From assembly GCA_948470475.1 (NCBI GenBank), contig OX419337.1:35351470-35415469 (forward strand): a DNA stretch of 64,000 nucleotides, read 5' to 3'. Of the stretch, positions 1-14,900 are shown one piece after another. Position 1 is the stretch's first letter. Each line of letters opens with the position of its first letter. The notes under the pieces are model-generated. The model saw only the letters and a list, made by a program, of their open reading frames with translations. It was not told where the DNA came from and did not search any database. This stretch comes from Galaxea fascicularis. Taxonomy: Eukaryota; Cnidaria; Anthozoa; Scleractinia; Euphylliidae. A program made the position numbers and the translations under genes.

Positions 1-314
1 AAAAAACTGACCTCCATGGCAGGCTATGGCTATATCCACATTATTTTATCAATCAGAGTTACTTAATGCATCAATAATGTCCCAGTCTCAGATGTAAGAA
101 AACAGTTTGAGTTCTTTTTTAAATATCTGCATGGATGTCACCAAGGGATGGATGTGATAAAGTATCACAGGGCATGAAACTATTGTGGTATGCACTACCT
201 CAGAATTTCCAAGGCAGAAAATCCCCAGCTCTTGAGCCTTAATGAGATCCCTGTATCAATTTCTGGTCCCAAGTCCTTAATCACAGCCCTAAGCAAGCTG
301 TAAAAAGGTCTTAC

Positions 315-3300
315 CTCCAAGCTATAGGACATGTGCTCCCAGTAACTGACAAAATTACTCTCACAGAGAGTGGGTCTAACAGCCATTGCATGTGGCTGGG
401 TGCACCTTGCAGTTTGTCAGCTGAATCAATCACTATTGTCACACCACCATGGACTTTAGTTGCAGCTTTCTCAAGCCACCATGGGAACTCTTCCTCTAAA
501 TGAGTTGGATCGCATGACACTTCACGGGATGCACCCAGCTGCTTCATTAACTGCCAATCAAATAAAAGCCATGTACATGCATTAATAAATTAGATTTAGC
601 TGTGGCAAGTCCACAGAGTTGCTATGTGTCCACTGAAAACAGAATACCTTAAGAAAAACCTTTCAAAGTAGAGTAGAAATAGGACAAGAAACTCAACCAT
701 GTACAATGCTGAGTCTGGAAATCAACCCTGGGTCACTTTAGTGGAAGGTGAGTGTTCTCACCACTGTGCCCACCCTGCTTGGAACAATTTTGTTTTAATT
801 CAAGATAAGGCATTGGGAATTCACTAAGACAAAAACAGTAATCTACCATACCTGCATGGTAAACCTGCGTATCATCAGAATTGGGTTAGCACTTGATGAT
901 GATGGTGATCCAACAAAGTGATAAAGAACCAGTCTTCCTGAGAGGCTGCTTTGCTGTAAAGCTATCCTGAAATAAAACGTTTTATAAATACAATAAACAC
1001 CAGCACTTTATTTATCACTGAAATTAACTCAAACTTAACTGAAATAAAATCTTACGACCTCCATTTTGCTCAGGTTTTACTAGAGTTGGAAAGGAAATGA
1101 TACGTTTGTTGGTAATGGGTCAAAGGACAGTCTTTGATACTGACAGGACAAGCTGATGCTTCTGTATTTCAGTACTACCACTACAGCCAGTTGGGCACCA
1201 TGTTATGTATAAGAACAATTTGCAGTAACTAAAGACTAAAAAGTACAGTATATCATGGTGCTCAGAAAATCTATTCTATGGCTGTACAAATACTACTGAG
1301 CTGTACACCTTTGCATAGGCACAATAATTTTAGAATACTGCGTGTACTCGTTATTTGTTATAGAAATACAATTATCAAGTAACTGTTGTTTTCAATGTTG
1401 CAACTTTGGTCAACATCTGAGAGATTAATAGTGAACATGCATAATGCGAGCTTTTCACATAGACCCTATCCAGGCATTGTCACACCTACTTCCCCCAAAG
1501 CCTGCCGACTAACACAAGTGGCTGCTATGTACTATGTTCAGCAAACGTTTGTGGGGAGGAACATGTGATTAAGCCCTATGAAGATCTGCATGAGAGGCTA
1601 GCATAATGCCTTATTCTTAACAGATCTCAAGAATAAAGAAATTCACTATTGAATATACATGTATAATCCTAGCCTTTGGGTCTATAAATGTTTGGGTGCA
1701 AGCTAGAATGAAAAGAGAAGGTAAATCATGCCGTACAACACCAACCATTTTGCTAAGAGGAGAGATTTTCCGCATCCAACCTCACCCTTGACAAGGATAG
1801 GAGCTTTTGGTGCCGCACCACTTGACACATGTTCGTTAAGGTCACTGTAAAACTGATCAAAACAAATCAAGGACACCATTAACCTTTAACATTAGAAAAG
1901 TCTCTCAACATTAGAATAGTCTTACACAAATTGACCCGACTGATAGAAGCCTACCTTACTCAGACCAATTTCACAGGAACATTCAGCTGCTGCTTTAAGA
2001 GCTTCAACTTGTTCCCAGTCATCTGCAGCATCCCATAACGAGCTGCCAGACAACAGATTATCTCCTGGTAGAGACTGATCACCTGACAATCCAAGTTCCT
2101 AGAAGGTAAATGGCAACACTTTATGGTTATGGTTTTATAGGAGGAAGAGTGAGGAGTAAGTGAGAAAAAAGGAAGGACAGAGGACAAAGGAGGAGAGGGA
2201 CAATGGGCAGTGGTTTTAAAACAAGCTAGCGACTGCTGGAGTTCTGCTGGCTACGTGATTACACATCACCAGTTACTCTGGTCATAGCAATCAGCTCAGG
2301 CCTGGCTACCCCTCACTTATCACCGCTGCCTACTTTTCAGAGTCTGATGCCTACTTCAGAACATTTTGAAACCCCAGAAAGAGAAGGAGGAGGAGGAAGA
2401 GGAGCAGAAGGAATGAGAGGGAGGGGGAGGAGGGAGAGGAAACAGAGGGAGAAAAAGAAGAAGAAAGGGGGAAAGGAATAAACGAAAGAAAGCAGAAGGA
2501 GGAGCAGTCAGAGAAGGAGAAGGAGGAGGAGAAGAAGGAAAAGGAAGAGTGGGGGCCAGAAGAGGAGAAGAAAAGAAGGGGGGGGGGAGGTGGAGGTAGA
2601 GGAAGAGGGGACAAAGGAAAAGGTGGAAGAGGCATTCTTACCTTGACTATAAATTTCTTCAGCTCCTGGTATGCAAGCTCTGCTCCTTGTTCTGCTGTTT
2701 CATAGTTGTCAAACAACTGCAACAATTATTGGCAGTCATTTTCATTAGCTGTCAAGTTTAAACCAGGAGCGTATCTGAGTATCACCTGAACAAGAGCACC
2801 CCTGATCTTGTCCCTCAGCTGTCTTCTTTCCACTTTTTCCTTCTCCCCTGAATCCCCCTCCCACACTTCTTCCTTCCTATTCCTCCATAACCTCCTCTCC
2901 ACCTTTTCTTTCTCTTGCACGTCTTTCTCTAACTGTTTTATTTTCCACTTCTCCTCTTCTTCCTCACCCATTCCCACCCCTACCTCATCTTCCTCCTTCT
3001 TCATCTCCACCCCAACTTCCTGCTCTTCATCTTTCTCATCCTCTTCCAACTCTTCCTCCTCCTCCTTCCCTAGAATTACCCTCTTCCTCCTCCTCCTTCC
3101 CTTGAATTACCCTCTTCCTCCAACACTTCCTTCTCCTCCTCTTCCTCCCTCCCTCGAACTGCCACCTTCCTTCAACTCTTCCTCCTCCTCCTCCCCTTAA
3201 TTACCATCCTCCTTTAACTCTTCCTCCTTATCCTTCCCTTAAATTACCATTTTCTTCCAACAGAAGAAAACGAGTTACAGTTACATATCACGAGGAAGTG

Positions 3301-3443
3301 TGGCAACAGTATTAGTATAGGTAATCACATGATTCTGAGTGCAATTTGGAATAAATAAACACGAGTAAATTTTTTCAAAGACCAACAAAATTGCACAAGC
3401 CCGTAGGGCGAGTGCTATTTGTGGTCTTTGAAAAAATTTGCGA

Positions 3444-3479
<36 letters not shown>

Positions 3480-5926
3480 GTGATTACTTATTAATAATAC
3501 ACTTAAAAAAATAGACTACTTATAAAGCTTCAAGACCATACATTGACTACTGAGGTACGCAGAAGGCATTGCCCTCGATCTTCCGAAACTTGGAGAAGCT
3601 TCGAAAATATCCGGAGATCACCGGAGGTGTTCGGTAATCTTCGGAAATCTTTGGTAGCTTTTGGGTAATCTTCGGAAATCTTCGGAAATCTTCGGAAGGT
3701 TTCGCACAATATTCGGCAGTCTTCGAAATACATCAGTTGGTCTTCGGAAGTCTTCGAGTCTTCGTTTTAACTTCGGAAATCTTCATTGTAATTTAGATCA
3801 TGTTTATTAATTTATTTTAGATCCACCCATAGATTTTTGACAACTTTCCTTTCATTGATCAATTTCAAATAAATTAACTGTAAGACACACTGACCTTCAT
3901 GTTCCCTGTTTTCCTGACTTCTGTTTTCACCTCTTCAGCCAGATATATACATTCACCCTTTACAGAAGGAGTTCTAGCAAAAAATAAAAAATAATAAAAA
4001 AAAATACAGAAAACCAAACAATTTTAGTAGTATGGACATTAAACTTTAAAAAGGATCAGCTTGTGCCAGCAAAAGCATCTGAAAATTTAAAAGAAGTAGA
4101 AGACAGGAAGTACCACTTGTGTATGAGAACTAATCAAAGGCTCCTGTGAGCCAACTCATAAATGAAACATTACTTTCACTGCATTGATACTTGTAAACAT
4201 CATGCTGTTGACATTATTTTCTCTGGCTTGGCCCTCCAGTCAACATGACCTTTTATGATAAAAAATAGGGGGTTGGTACACATTACTGATTAACTGGCCA
4301 TTGTCAAGAGGTTACTTTGGCAGTTGGGATGCACTTTAGTGACCACTGTCATTGTGGAGAGGTGGACGTTGTAGAAAGGTTAAAATAAGAGTGAATGTAT
4401 GGACCATCCACTTGGACAAACATAAATGGCTGTTACACGGAGCTGGCCGCTGTTCTTTATACAATGATAGTTTCATTCATTACCTGCACAGTTGTAAGTT
4501 TTACATGTCAAGTATTTAACATACCCATCCCAGTCTGGGTCCTTAAAGCAGAAGATCACATGACATCTCCCAGGGTTGTTCAAGTGAGCCTTGTTATATT
4601 CCTCATAAGTGAATCTGATGAATAGACAAAAATATTCTTTTACAATATAGTTTATGCTAGCTAGACCTGAATGAAATTAAAGAATGCCCCATGGTTATGC
4701 TTTGTCAACCAATTCTTTTCATTTGGCCACTGGCATGCTTTCTGTCATTGTCAGTGGTCTTTCCAGTGAAAGAACATGACAAACTTTCTACTTGTCTGAA
4801 CTGGGCAGTAAGGTCAGTTTCTTTTTAAATTACTACCTTTTTTTATTAGCCTTGCCATCATTAGAATAAAATAAACTGTAGCGGCACCTGGTTACCCCTG
4901 GCAACTTACTTTTGCTTTTGGGTGACCAGGAAATATTAGTTTTTGCACCAAATTTATATGCTGGGCACTTTTCTTAGAGCATACTGTTCTTAGACCACAG
5001 ACTTCATACAGTGTTTACAGAATATCATAAAAATATGCAACATACAGTGTTTATGGATACAATACAGAGAACCACTCAATGTACACTGTATCTTATAACC
5101 TGAAGGGATGCCGAAGAGATAGAGACACCTAAAGAAAATAAGACTGTTATAAGGAAAGGCTCCTCACAAGATCAAAGTTGAGTGAGAACAGGACCCAAGT
5201 CAGAACATTCAGTTATGATTTACAGATGTAAGAGAAAGTTATGCGGTGTTTTTTTTAAACCAGACAGAGTCAGAGCTCTGGATATCATCCTTTTAATGGT
5301 AAAGAATTCCTAATTTTCAGTCCTTGAAAGGTTCACAGAGTTTAAAGAAAGGAGTTATCATCCAGACCCTCAAGGGAGTTGAAGGAAAGTAATGTTTCAA
5401 GTCAGGCTATGCTGGGTACCCTGTAATGATAGACTAAAGCTATATCCAATGACGGGGAAAGTAATGTTCATAAAGCCAGTCACTTTGTCATGGGTATCCT
5501 GTGGTGAACTTGCCCTTCAACTCCTCATAGGCCCAAGCTTAGCTGACTGTAATGTGCCAAGTAGTAAACTAGCATTACTCTCTAGCTGTGCTTGCACTTG
5601 CTTTAAAGTAAAAAAATAAAACATTCAACACATGATTTAATCACTTGATTGTTCCAACCTGTTTGATTTGCCACCCAAGAAAGCAATGAAGACTTTGCTG
5701 TTCTTGATTTGCTTACTTCTCATCTGAATGCCTGCTGCAAACTCCTGCAGTGAAACATGCACAATATGCCAACATTGGCTGTAGTATTAAAATGTAATTT
5801 GAAATGATCATGAATGACTCCTTTCCTGATTTCCTGACACCTAGCTTAGTACCATTAACCCTTTAACCCCTAAGGGGTCTCCCTTTGACGAGTAAAATCG
5901 TCAGGTGTTAGACAGAGTAAAATCTA

Positions 5927-5975
<49 letters not shown>

Positions 5976-8900
5976 ATTTGGCACTCTCAGGAGGGAAAGG
6001 GTTAAGAAAATCCAGGCATATGCACCCTCCCCATGTTATTGTACATCTACAGACTGTAAGTCATGCCAACAACAGTGGGAAACCTACAACATTAGAGATT
6101 CATGAGCAGATGGAAATGGAAGGTAGAAATTAACATGAATGCTACAGGTTCAAATGAATAAGGTACAATAAGGTTTCAAAGTTCAGCCATTAAATAAAAC
6201 TCCAAACCGTGGACATCAATTTAGAGATGGAAAAATTTTCAGAGCTGCCCTCCTGGAGGCAGGGAATTTTTCCCAACAATTCAGAGCTCTCCAGCTACTA
6301 TTATGATAGAAAACACATGTTGGCTGTACCACAATAGCTGGATTCCTATGCCAGATTTTGCAAATCCCCACCTACTTGAAAAATTATGGTGACAACCAAG
6401 TGAAAATTGTTCAACAGAGGGTAATAGACAATTCAGTAAACAACAGCTTAAGTTCACTAAAGAATATTTTATCATCAATTTAAATACCTCATCATTTAAT
6501 TCTTCCTCTGGGTCCTCTAAATGGACAACAACCAAAAATTTGCCCTGTTTATCACAAAGTGACTCCAGCTTTGGAACGTATAGCTACAAATTAAACAAAA
6601 ATACAAATTACAGGGTTCATACACTTTTTCAAAAACAAAATTCCAGGACTTTTATTCCAGAACCCATATGCAAACGAAGCTAGTATTCCAACTTTTTCCA
6701 GTCGTTGGATTTTGATCTAGCTGCTTCTCGAGACCTTTCAAAAAACTTTTAACTATTGAGTTAACAAAATTCCAGGATTTTCCAGGGCCTCCTGCCATTT
6801 CCAATGACTTTGTAGTCCTAAAATTCATGTACTTTCCAGGATTTCCAGAACCAGTATGAACCCTAAATCAGCTTGCAATGCAAACATTCTTTCAAAACTG
6901 GAATTCATAACAGTTTGTGATGTCGTATCAAGGATAAACCCATGCCTCTCACTAGCTTGGCTGTGCGAAAACAACTACCAGGTTTGTCAACTTAAGGCAG
7001 CTTTGCAGCCTGCTAGAAGCAAAATTGAAAGGAGTTAATTAAAAGTAAAATGTAAAAATAATTTCCCTGACCAACTAAATTAAAAAAAAAATCACAAATT
7101 AGTCCTGGTAATGGCCTCCAACCTCCTTTCACAGAATGCGAGCTGTCAACATCAGTTGACAGCTCGCATTCTTGTTTACACAAAAACATCGCTGAGTTGG
7201 TAATAAATAAATTGGTACCCTTAAAATTTCACTTTTCCCTGACTTTTCTCAAAGACTTAAATTTTCCCTGTCTTGGAGTGAAATTCCCTGACTTTTCCCT
7301 GACCTTGAATAATTTTTTTCCCTGACCATTTCCTGACCTGTGGCAACCATGGTCAAACACACAGATGGTGAGAATAAAGAAAAAAATCAACCGTTTGATT
7401 TAACACCAAATTCTCAGAACTACCATTACAAGCAACGTATGGCTGACAGTAACTACAATTAATACTGAAAGGGTAAAGGAGAAGCAAATGGTAATTTTTT
7501 CAAAGACTGCAGACTTATCATAAGATTGTTTTATTCTGAAAAAATGAAGCATTCTATATACACATACACATGACAGTTCATGAAAGAATTCAAAAATGTA
7601 ATAAATATTTGGTCAGCATTTTAGCAAGCTCATTTTTTGAAAAACCATTAACCCCTTAATCCCCAATATCAAGATATGTCTTCTCCTTACACAGCAAACA
7701 TTTCAGACAGTACATGGAGGGAGAACTGATCCCTGGTCAGGTGTTCATTTCCTGTATTCTCATGCCCTGGTACCAGTGACAAACTAGTAATATGGTAAGG
7801 TGAAGTTATGTAGTGGTCATATGCATTCTTAAAGTTACATGCAAGATAGAACTACCTGCTTAAACAGATCCACTTCCTGTTTCATTCCCTCTGGAGCAGA
7901 CACATATACTCGAATGGTCTGCTGCTGAATGGGGGCTTGTAAACTTGATGACACCAGTTGATGTACTGACGGTGCCACTGCATTCCAATCATCTGAAATG
8001 AACATGGCATCAAATTCTTCATTACAAATGGTAAATCCATTTCTTCAACCTTAAAGGCTGAAGGTGAAGCGGGAACATGATGCCATGGGTGTTATTGTGT
8101 TTTTACATCAAATTCCTATATACTACAGTAAATCTTCAATACCTTATAATTATCCTGTGTAATATATGCTTGTGAGGAACATTTTCAGTAATGGAATAAA
8201 GGAACCGTCAGACATCTACACGTAGCAGCATTTACATTTTATCAGTTTCTCAAGCAGGGATTTCACTAAATGAAGAAATAGGAGGATACAGGATTCTAAA
8301 TAGGTAGGGACCCCTAAGATCTCTTTGGTTTGCCCTTTTCCGAACCTTAACAGGAAAGGTGGGTACTATTTTTCTTTGTACTTTTCCTTTTGAATATTTA
8401 TTTCTTTAAGGAGGCTTGCAGCAGTTTTTTTTGGGGGGCTTAGGGTGTACCTTTTGAAATCAAAATTTCTTATAAAAGACAAGCTTAAATTTCCTTGAAA
8501 TGACAGTAAAAAACCCACATATAAGAACCTAAAATGTAAGAACCTGTCAGGCTAAAATTTTCATTTTAAACCCCCTTTTCGTGAGAATCTATTTACCCTA
8601 AAATTTTGAATACGTTATTATTTTACAAAAATGAAAGCACGGATGAAATAAAGAAAAAAAATTTAGTCTAGGTTTCATTCAAAGAATGAACTAAATGAAA
8701 ACCATGTGAGGTCTTTGACAATAGTAAATTACACAATGCAGATGTATTAAGAATACAGATCCATGTGTCATTTTCAAAGTCAGTTTTTGAACCACTCCAT
8801 GGAATAGTACTCCGTGTGATTGCCCTTATAAAAGTTTTGCCTTTTTGAGACTTCAAAGCACTTCTCGGCTGATGTTAGATTGTAAAGACAATTGTTTCGA

Positions 8901-11900
8901 TCTTTTATGTCAAAATAAACTTATTTTGCTGTAGTCTCAAGTATTCAAGGACTTTTTCATAAAATTTGAGCACTGCACCTACAAATTCAAGGGGTTTTCA
9001 AGGACCTTGCAGTTTTTCAAGAAGTATTCCAGGCCCATGTGAACCATGCACCATGATAATTCTTTGAACAGAGAAAAAATGGTGTAAAAGTTTCATATTT
9101 CTTCAAAAAGCCTAAAGTAAGTGAAGAACCTTATTATTGATCATGACCCACCTATCTAGATTTGCTAATAGCTACCTGCAGGTGTGCCAAAATTGTAACC
9201 ATGACAACTAGCTCGCCCAGCCTTCCAGGTTGGTCGCCCAAATTAATTAATTGATTAATTAATAATTAATTTCATGGTCTAATCAGTTTATAATTAAAGT
9301 GTTTTACTGTGTTGTTTTATGGCATATGCAGTATCTCAGTGATGATTATTCTTGCCTGCTTACTGACACTTTGCAGTAAATTTATTACTTATCAATGTTC
9401 CAATTTACCCAAGAAAAATTGACAAGGAAGTTTGATCAGAGGCCACAGTTCTTTTTTATACCAAATATGGTACTGATAGACATCTAGCTATGGATGAAGT
9501 TAATCAAATAAACAAAAAATTTGCATAAAGGATGGATTTGTTTTATTAATCATGCACTCCTTCATTGAAACTGTTGAAACACAAAAATGAAACACAAGCA
9601 TCAATTTCAATATAAAAATTAGATTTTCAATGCTTGTGAAAATTTGTGCAGTTTCTCACAGGCAGGGAAAAATAATTTTTCATGCTAAATCATGTGGAAC
9701 AATATTACATAACACACACGCGCCAACTTTGAGCATGAACAACTCGGCTCCTTGTTGTTGTCCTGCAGAATATTTTTTAGTTCTGCAAATGACATCCAAT
9801 AACCAAATAAAATTACAAAATGTAAGTTACAATCAGTCGCCCCTTTTATCGCGTCGTTCAATGGGCAAGAAAGCTGGGCCATGTACTGCAACGGAAAAAA
9901 AAAAAACACTGAAGCGGAATAAGATTTATGCATGACCTAACTTGATATTTAACCTAAATGTAGGTCTGATATAAATTACACAGGCTACTGAATTGAACTG
10001 CGCTGCGGGAGCACAAGGAAGTTTCTTGTTTCGTTTTGTTCTGTTTCTACACTTCTGCTGGTTTCATTTCGGGGTTTTAGCCCAAGCCGAAATCTAGGCG
10101 CCCTGACGGGCGACCACTTTTTTCTTCAGTCACCTGAGACCAAATGTTAGTTACATGAGGTGACCGGGTGCCGCTAGAGCACAGCCTTGAATTGTAAATG
10201 TTTTTTAATGAAACAGAAGTTAAAAATACAGAGTGTGTAAAACGTATGTTCAGTACTCAGGTCACCGCTGCTAAAACCAACCCTGCTGAAGTCATGCTCA
10301 AACAAGCCAGAATTAGTAAATTGAATTAACGTCTAGCTATGTATAGCTATTACCTCTGCTGATGTTTGTAAAAGGACCCTCCCTCTCCACTGGACTGTGA
10401 TAGAACTCAGGTCCTCGAAATGACGTCACTTGTGTCAAACTGTCCATGCTCAGGTCACTGTCAACAGATGATGCCCAGGAGCTTTCTACTGCCATGTTAC
10501 CCACAATTTCCAACTTATTTTCATTGCGTGATGACATTGATAAATACTGCTGAAACTGCATCTCAAGCTCCCGTTTTGCATGCAACAAGTCTTGCATCTC
10601 ACGCTCTTTTGTTTCTCGGTATATCTTGAACTGCCTCTGCACTTTGTCACGCTCTATAAAAACAGCCAATATTCATTTGGATTAGTTTGAATTCCAAACC
10701 GTTTTTAGAAACCACTTTCATTGTCTTCTGTCTTTTATCATCAAACAAGATGGAACTCTAATTTTGTCTGGCATCCTTTTTTCTAGAACACTGAGTCACA
10801 TTACCAAGTACTTGAGACATTTAAAAATAGCCACAATAAGAGATAAACAAAACTGTTAGTTAATTAGCAGATAGGTGTAGACCTGAAGTGATACTACCTA
10901 CTGTATTTTAAGTTTTATGTATGTACATACTTCGATATCCAATGTTTTGAACACATTAAGGAAGATTTGTTGCTGCACCAAATTTGGCCTGCTTTAATGA
11001 TTACTTTCTGGCAACAGAATTCTCATTGCTTATAGTTTCAAGTGTGTCTGTGTGATTTTTATGACTGGCCCATCATGCAAGGTTTATGAACATCTTTTGG
11101 TGTCACCTCCATAAAGTAAACAGCTACAGTTGAAAACTAAAGGCATACATGTGTGCTCCTCCATTAATTTTAATCTCTTAATTCAATACTTCAAAGCAAA
11201 TCACAGCCTTTGGCACAGATTTTTCAGTCAAGTTACCACTAGCTGATTATTAATTATGACTCAATCTGATTAATTCTGATCTCCAGTCTACAATCTCTTA
11301 CTCTCAGATTTATCCCAGAGTCATGCAACATAATTACTTCCTGTTTTAATTATGTGGATGAAATTCAAACACCGTAGCCACTCACAAATTCATTAATTAA
11401 AGCAGCAGTGGCACTTGTGCGGTGATGACTACTTCCCAGGTTCAGTTCCCACGGAAATAACGTGACTGGGAATTAATGGCATCCGCATCCGAATTCAAAG
11501 GGCAGAGTGCTAATGCGATTGACGGGGCTGTTTACTACTACTATTACATTTACACAGCCAACTGTTACAAGCTTAATCAAGACATGGTCATAATTATACA
11601 AGCCACACATATACTTGGTTCATTTCCTTAATTGTCTCAATGCTAATGCAGCATGCAGTTTTTGAAGTTAAATTTTCTTTCATGGTGACTCTACTTTTTC
11701 AGTGCTTGTGAGCCAATGGTTGGCTATTTAAATAGTCTTTCTTGAACAATTATGATGGCACCACCTGCACGCCATTCCAATTTAGAAATATTATCGGATT
11801 AAAAAAATTCGCAAAATTCCCAAACCGGAAGAGGTTGGAATTTTGGCAGTTCGCAGAATTTTTTCTCATTGACACTTGTTTTCAAACAAGGACCACATAT

Positions 11901-14900
11901 ATAGACAAGTTGCATAACTCTCAATTTGTGGTAGCTTAACGTCAAGTGTTGTCATTAATTATTTTCAACTGCAAATTTGACAATACGTTACTGACTCATT
12001 TCTATACAGTCCTTCACAAACTGCATTTTCAGTCACAATGATCAGAGCATTCTAACAATCATGTATAAATACAGTTTAATATGCAGCTCCTGATAAGCTC
12101 TCTTACGTTTGTATTCTGGCATGCTTTTCCAAAATGGCATTGAAATACAGCAGAAAACACATATACATAACTTACAGTAGTACAGGTTGCAACAGAGCTT
12201 TCTTTATGGTATTTCTGTGGTAAAGCTATACATTATAGTCATAATGATAGCATAGTTTTAGTTCATAATTCTCAATCTTATGGACATGGGATAGTCTGTC
12301 ATAACTATATCAAACTTAACTATGTTGGATCCTTATTTGTGCAATATATTTAGTAATGATTTTTACCAGACAGGTGAATGAATATTCTCACATCAAATGT
12401 TACAGGGTTGAAGCCAAATAATTGGACTCTAAGTACAAAGGTTGTGAACCAACATTACCTAGCTCTGTCAACAAGGGATATCCTTGCCAATCCTCCTGCC
12501 TAGCCAAAACTAAAATTCTCTAACTTCTGAATGTTTTTCTGTCAAAACTGAAAATCTGCCTGACTTAATGCCCAATTCTCAGACTTTTCTGCGCTGACCT
12601 AATGAAAAAATGTTTTTCCCTGACTTTCCCCTCAACTGTGGTAAGCCTGTAAACCCTGATATGACAAAAATGTGTATGTTTTGTACTTATAATAAAGGTT
12701 TACACCTTGATCAAGGTACATTTTGAATCTATGCCCACTAATTTGAGATGTTTACCACACAGTTCAGCTGAACATTTCATTGCACAATTGCTTGAATCAA
12801 GCTTATGACCTTACAATCCAACCCAGTTCATTTCCACTCGACTTGAACATCAAGGGCCATTAAAATAGAAAATACAAAAATGCAAAATATTGAATCCAAA
12901 ACATCACAGAAAAGTCCTTTTGCATCAACATCATAATATGGTGTTAATGTTATGTAGTTAATAGTAGTAGGGACAGGTGCAGCAATAAAAGTGAATATTC
13001 TCCTACTGGGATGTTTGAGGCTATGAATAACATAACCTAGAGTGTTTGTGATTGAGAACATACAAATGAAAGCTATTGAGCAGACCTGCAACACTAGTGT
13101 TACTATAATTACGCCTTAAAATGTACTTCTATATGTGGGTTAAGAGCCAGTGAAGAAACAAAATTATTGTGCAGTGTAAGCAGTCAGCATAGCTTATTAA
13201 AGTCCTTAATAATAAAGGCATACATCTTGAATTGCTGCTCAATATTTTTGCACTGGAAACTTAAGTATAAAAAGTGGTTACATTTCAACCTTAACATTCT
13301 GATAACAATGGCATTAAAGGATTCTCTGGGAGGTGGATAATCCATATCGCTTTTGTTGTACAGCTGCTGGGAATATTATTATCAGCTGATTTTCAAGAGG
13401 CAACTCCCCAACCTGTCATTAAATGAAAACAGAACCCCATAGCTGGAATATTTCCATGTAATCACCGTTCTATTTTAACTCACTTTACAGGCCAATAGCT
13501 ATTTTAATTACCTTTAAGTATCAAGTGGATAGGTCTCCTGATTTCACCTCTGACATTAAGCAATTCAACAACGCCCATTCAAAACATTAGATACAATACC
13601 AAAAACTGAGAAGAGATTACCATTTTAAGCTGCTGCTACACCTTCTATCAATAACACTTCAGACACTGTTACTGGTATCACTATATAATCCCCTGGGATC
13701 ATTTTCACCCTAACAAAGGAAAGAGGGTCAAATTTTATCAGTTCTTTATTCCTTCCACAATTTCAAAATACCTTCTCAGAATATTTTTCAGGGTGCCCAA
13801 ACCCTTCCATTTACCCTTATTACATGCAGTAGTCAATTCTGGAAACAAATTTAGCACCTCACTGGATGAGTTTGTTGAGTATAAAGAAGAAAAAAAAAAG
13901 AGTGAGTGGTCTCAATGATCATTTTCATTGATACATTGCTTATAGTGTAGGTGACCTGTCTTAGTATGAAGCTTATAGTTTTTTTTACAAATTATCCCAA
14001 TGGCCTTTTTTCTTGTTAAATTTTCTTGTGCGCAGACAGTAAACATACTGCTGGTATACACAGTCTGTGTAACCGCCCCCAAAAGCTTGTTTTGATTTGC
14101 AGGAATTTCTGTATCCATTTCTGATTGGTTAAGCTTCTTACGTGCTTTAAATGTCATTGAACATCTGCTTACGCAACAGATCACGCAACTTTGAATTACT
14201 AAAAATATTCTTGAACAACACAAAGAAATTTGGACTTCTTAGCAACAGAGACACGGAAAGGCCAAATAGCCGAAATCACATCAGATTGACTCAAGAGCCA
14301 GGCAAACAGGAAAGAATACAACACTTCAACAGGCTATTTTGAATTTACTGTGAAATACTCGATTTCTGCCATTTAAATTAAACCCGTTGGTTTCCTGTAC
14401 AAACCTTATTTCAAACCGCTGTAACACAACACCCCTAAATACAGCAAAGCAAAGGTCATGTTTGTTGTGTCTGTTCTTATCTACAGCTTGGACCATCTGT
14501 GGACCTAATCGCCGCAACTGAGAACCTGAATGTATTTTTTGCGATCGATCAAGTTCAAATACAATTGTGGAAATTGCAGCAAAGACAAAGCAACAATGAG
14601 CACTCAACAGTCAAAAACAATATCTACACATTATTATTAGCATTGGCAGATTTGCGTGATCTGTGGCATCAGCAGATGTCCAATTATAAACATGTAAGAT
14701 GTCTAGCCGATCAGAAATGGATACAGAAGTCTATGCAAACCTGTGGGATGTCAGGACAAGCTTTTGGGAGCCGCTGCACAGATGGACTATATCTCGGTTT
14801 TCACCAAGGTCTCAAGTGACAAGACCAGCTGCACCGCAGGCTATCCTGGCAGTGAAAGGGTTAATAAAAATGAAACCAATTTACAACTGTGTGTGAAGGG

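Noticed and set aside
195..314. Open minus-strand frame directly after the last NPHP3 exon (LLRAVIKDLGPEID...), in phase with it.
   Set aside because: It does not resemble the expected NPHP3 continuation (LWPTLHLDP...), stops quickly, and matches the dispersed repeat with AGGGCTGT...ATTAAGG at 16955 and 18542.
2351..3200. Ser/Pro-rich and Glu/Lys-rich open frames of 107-130 codons.
   Set aside because: They are translations of polypurine/polypyrimidine tracts with no splice or start support.
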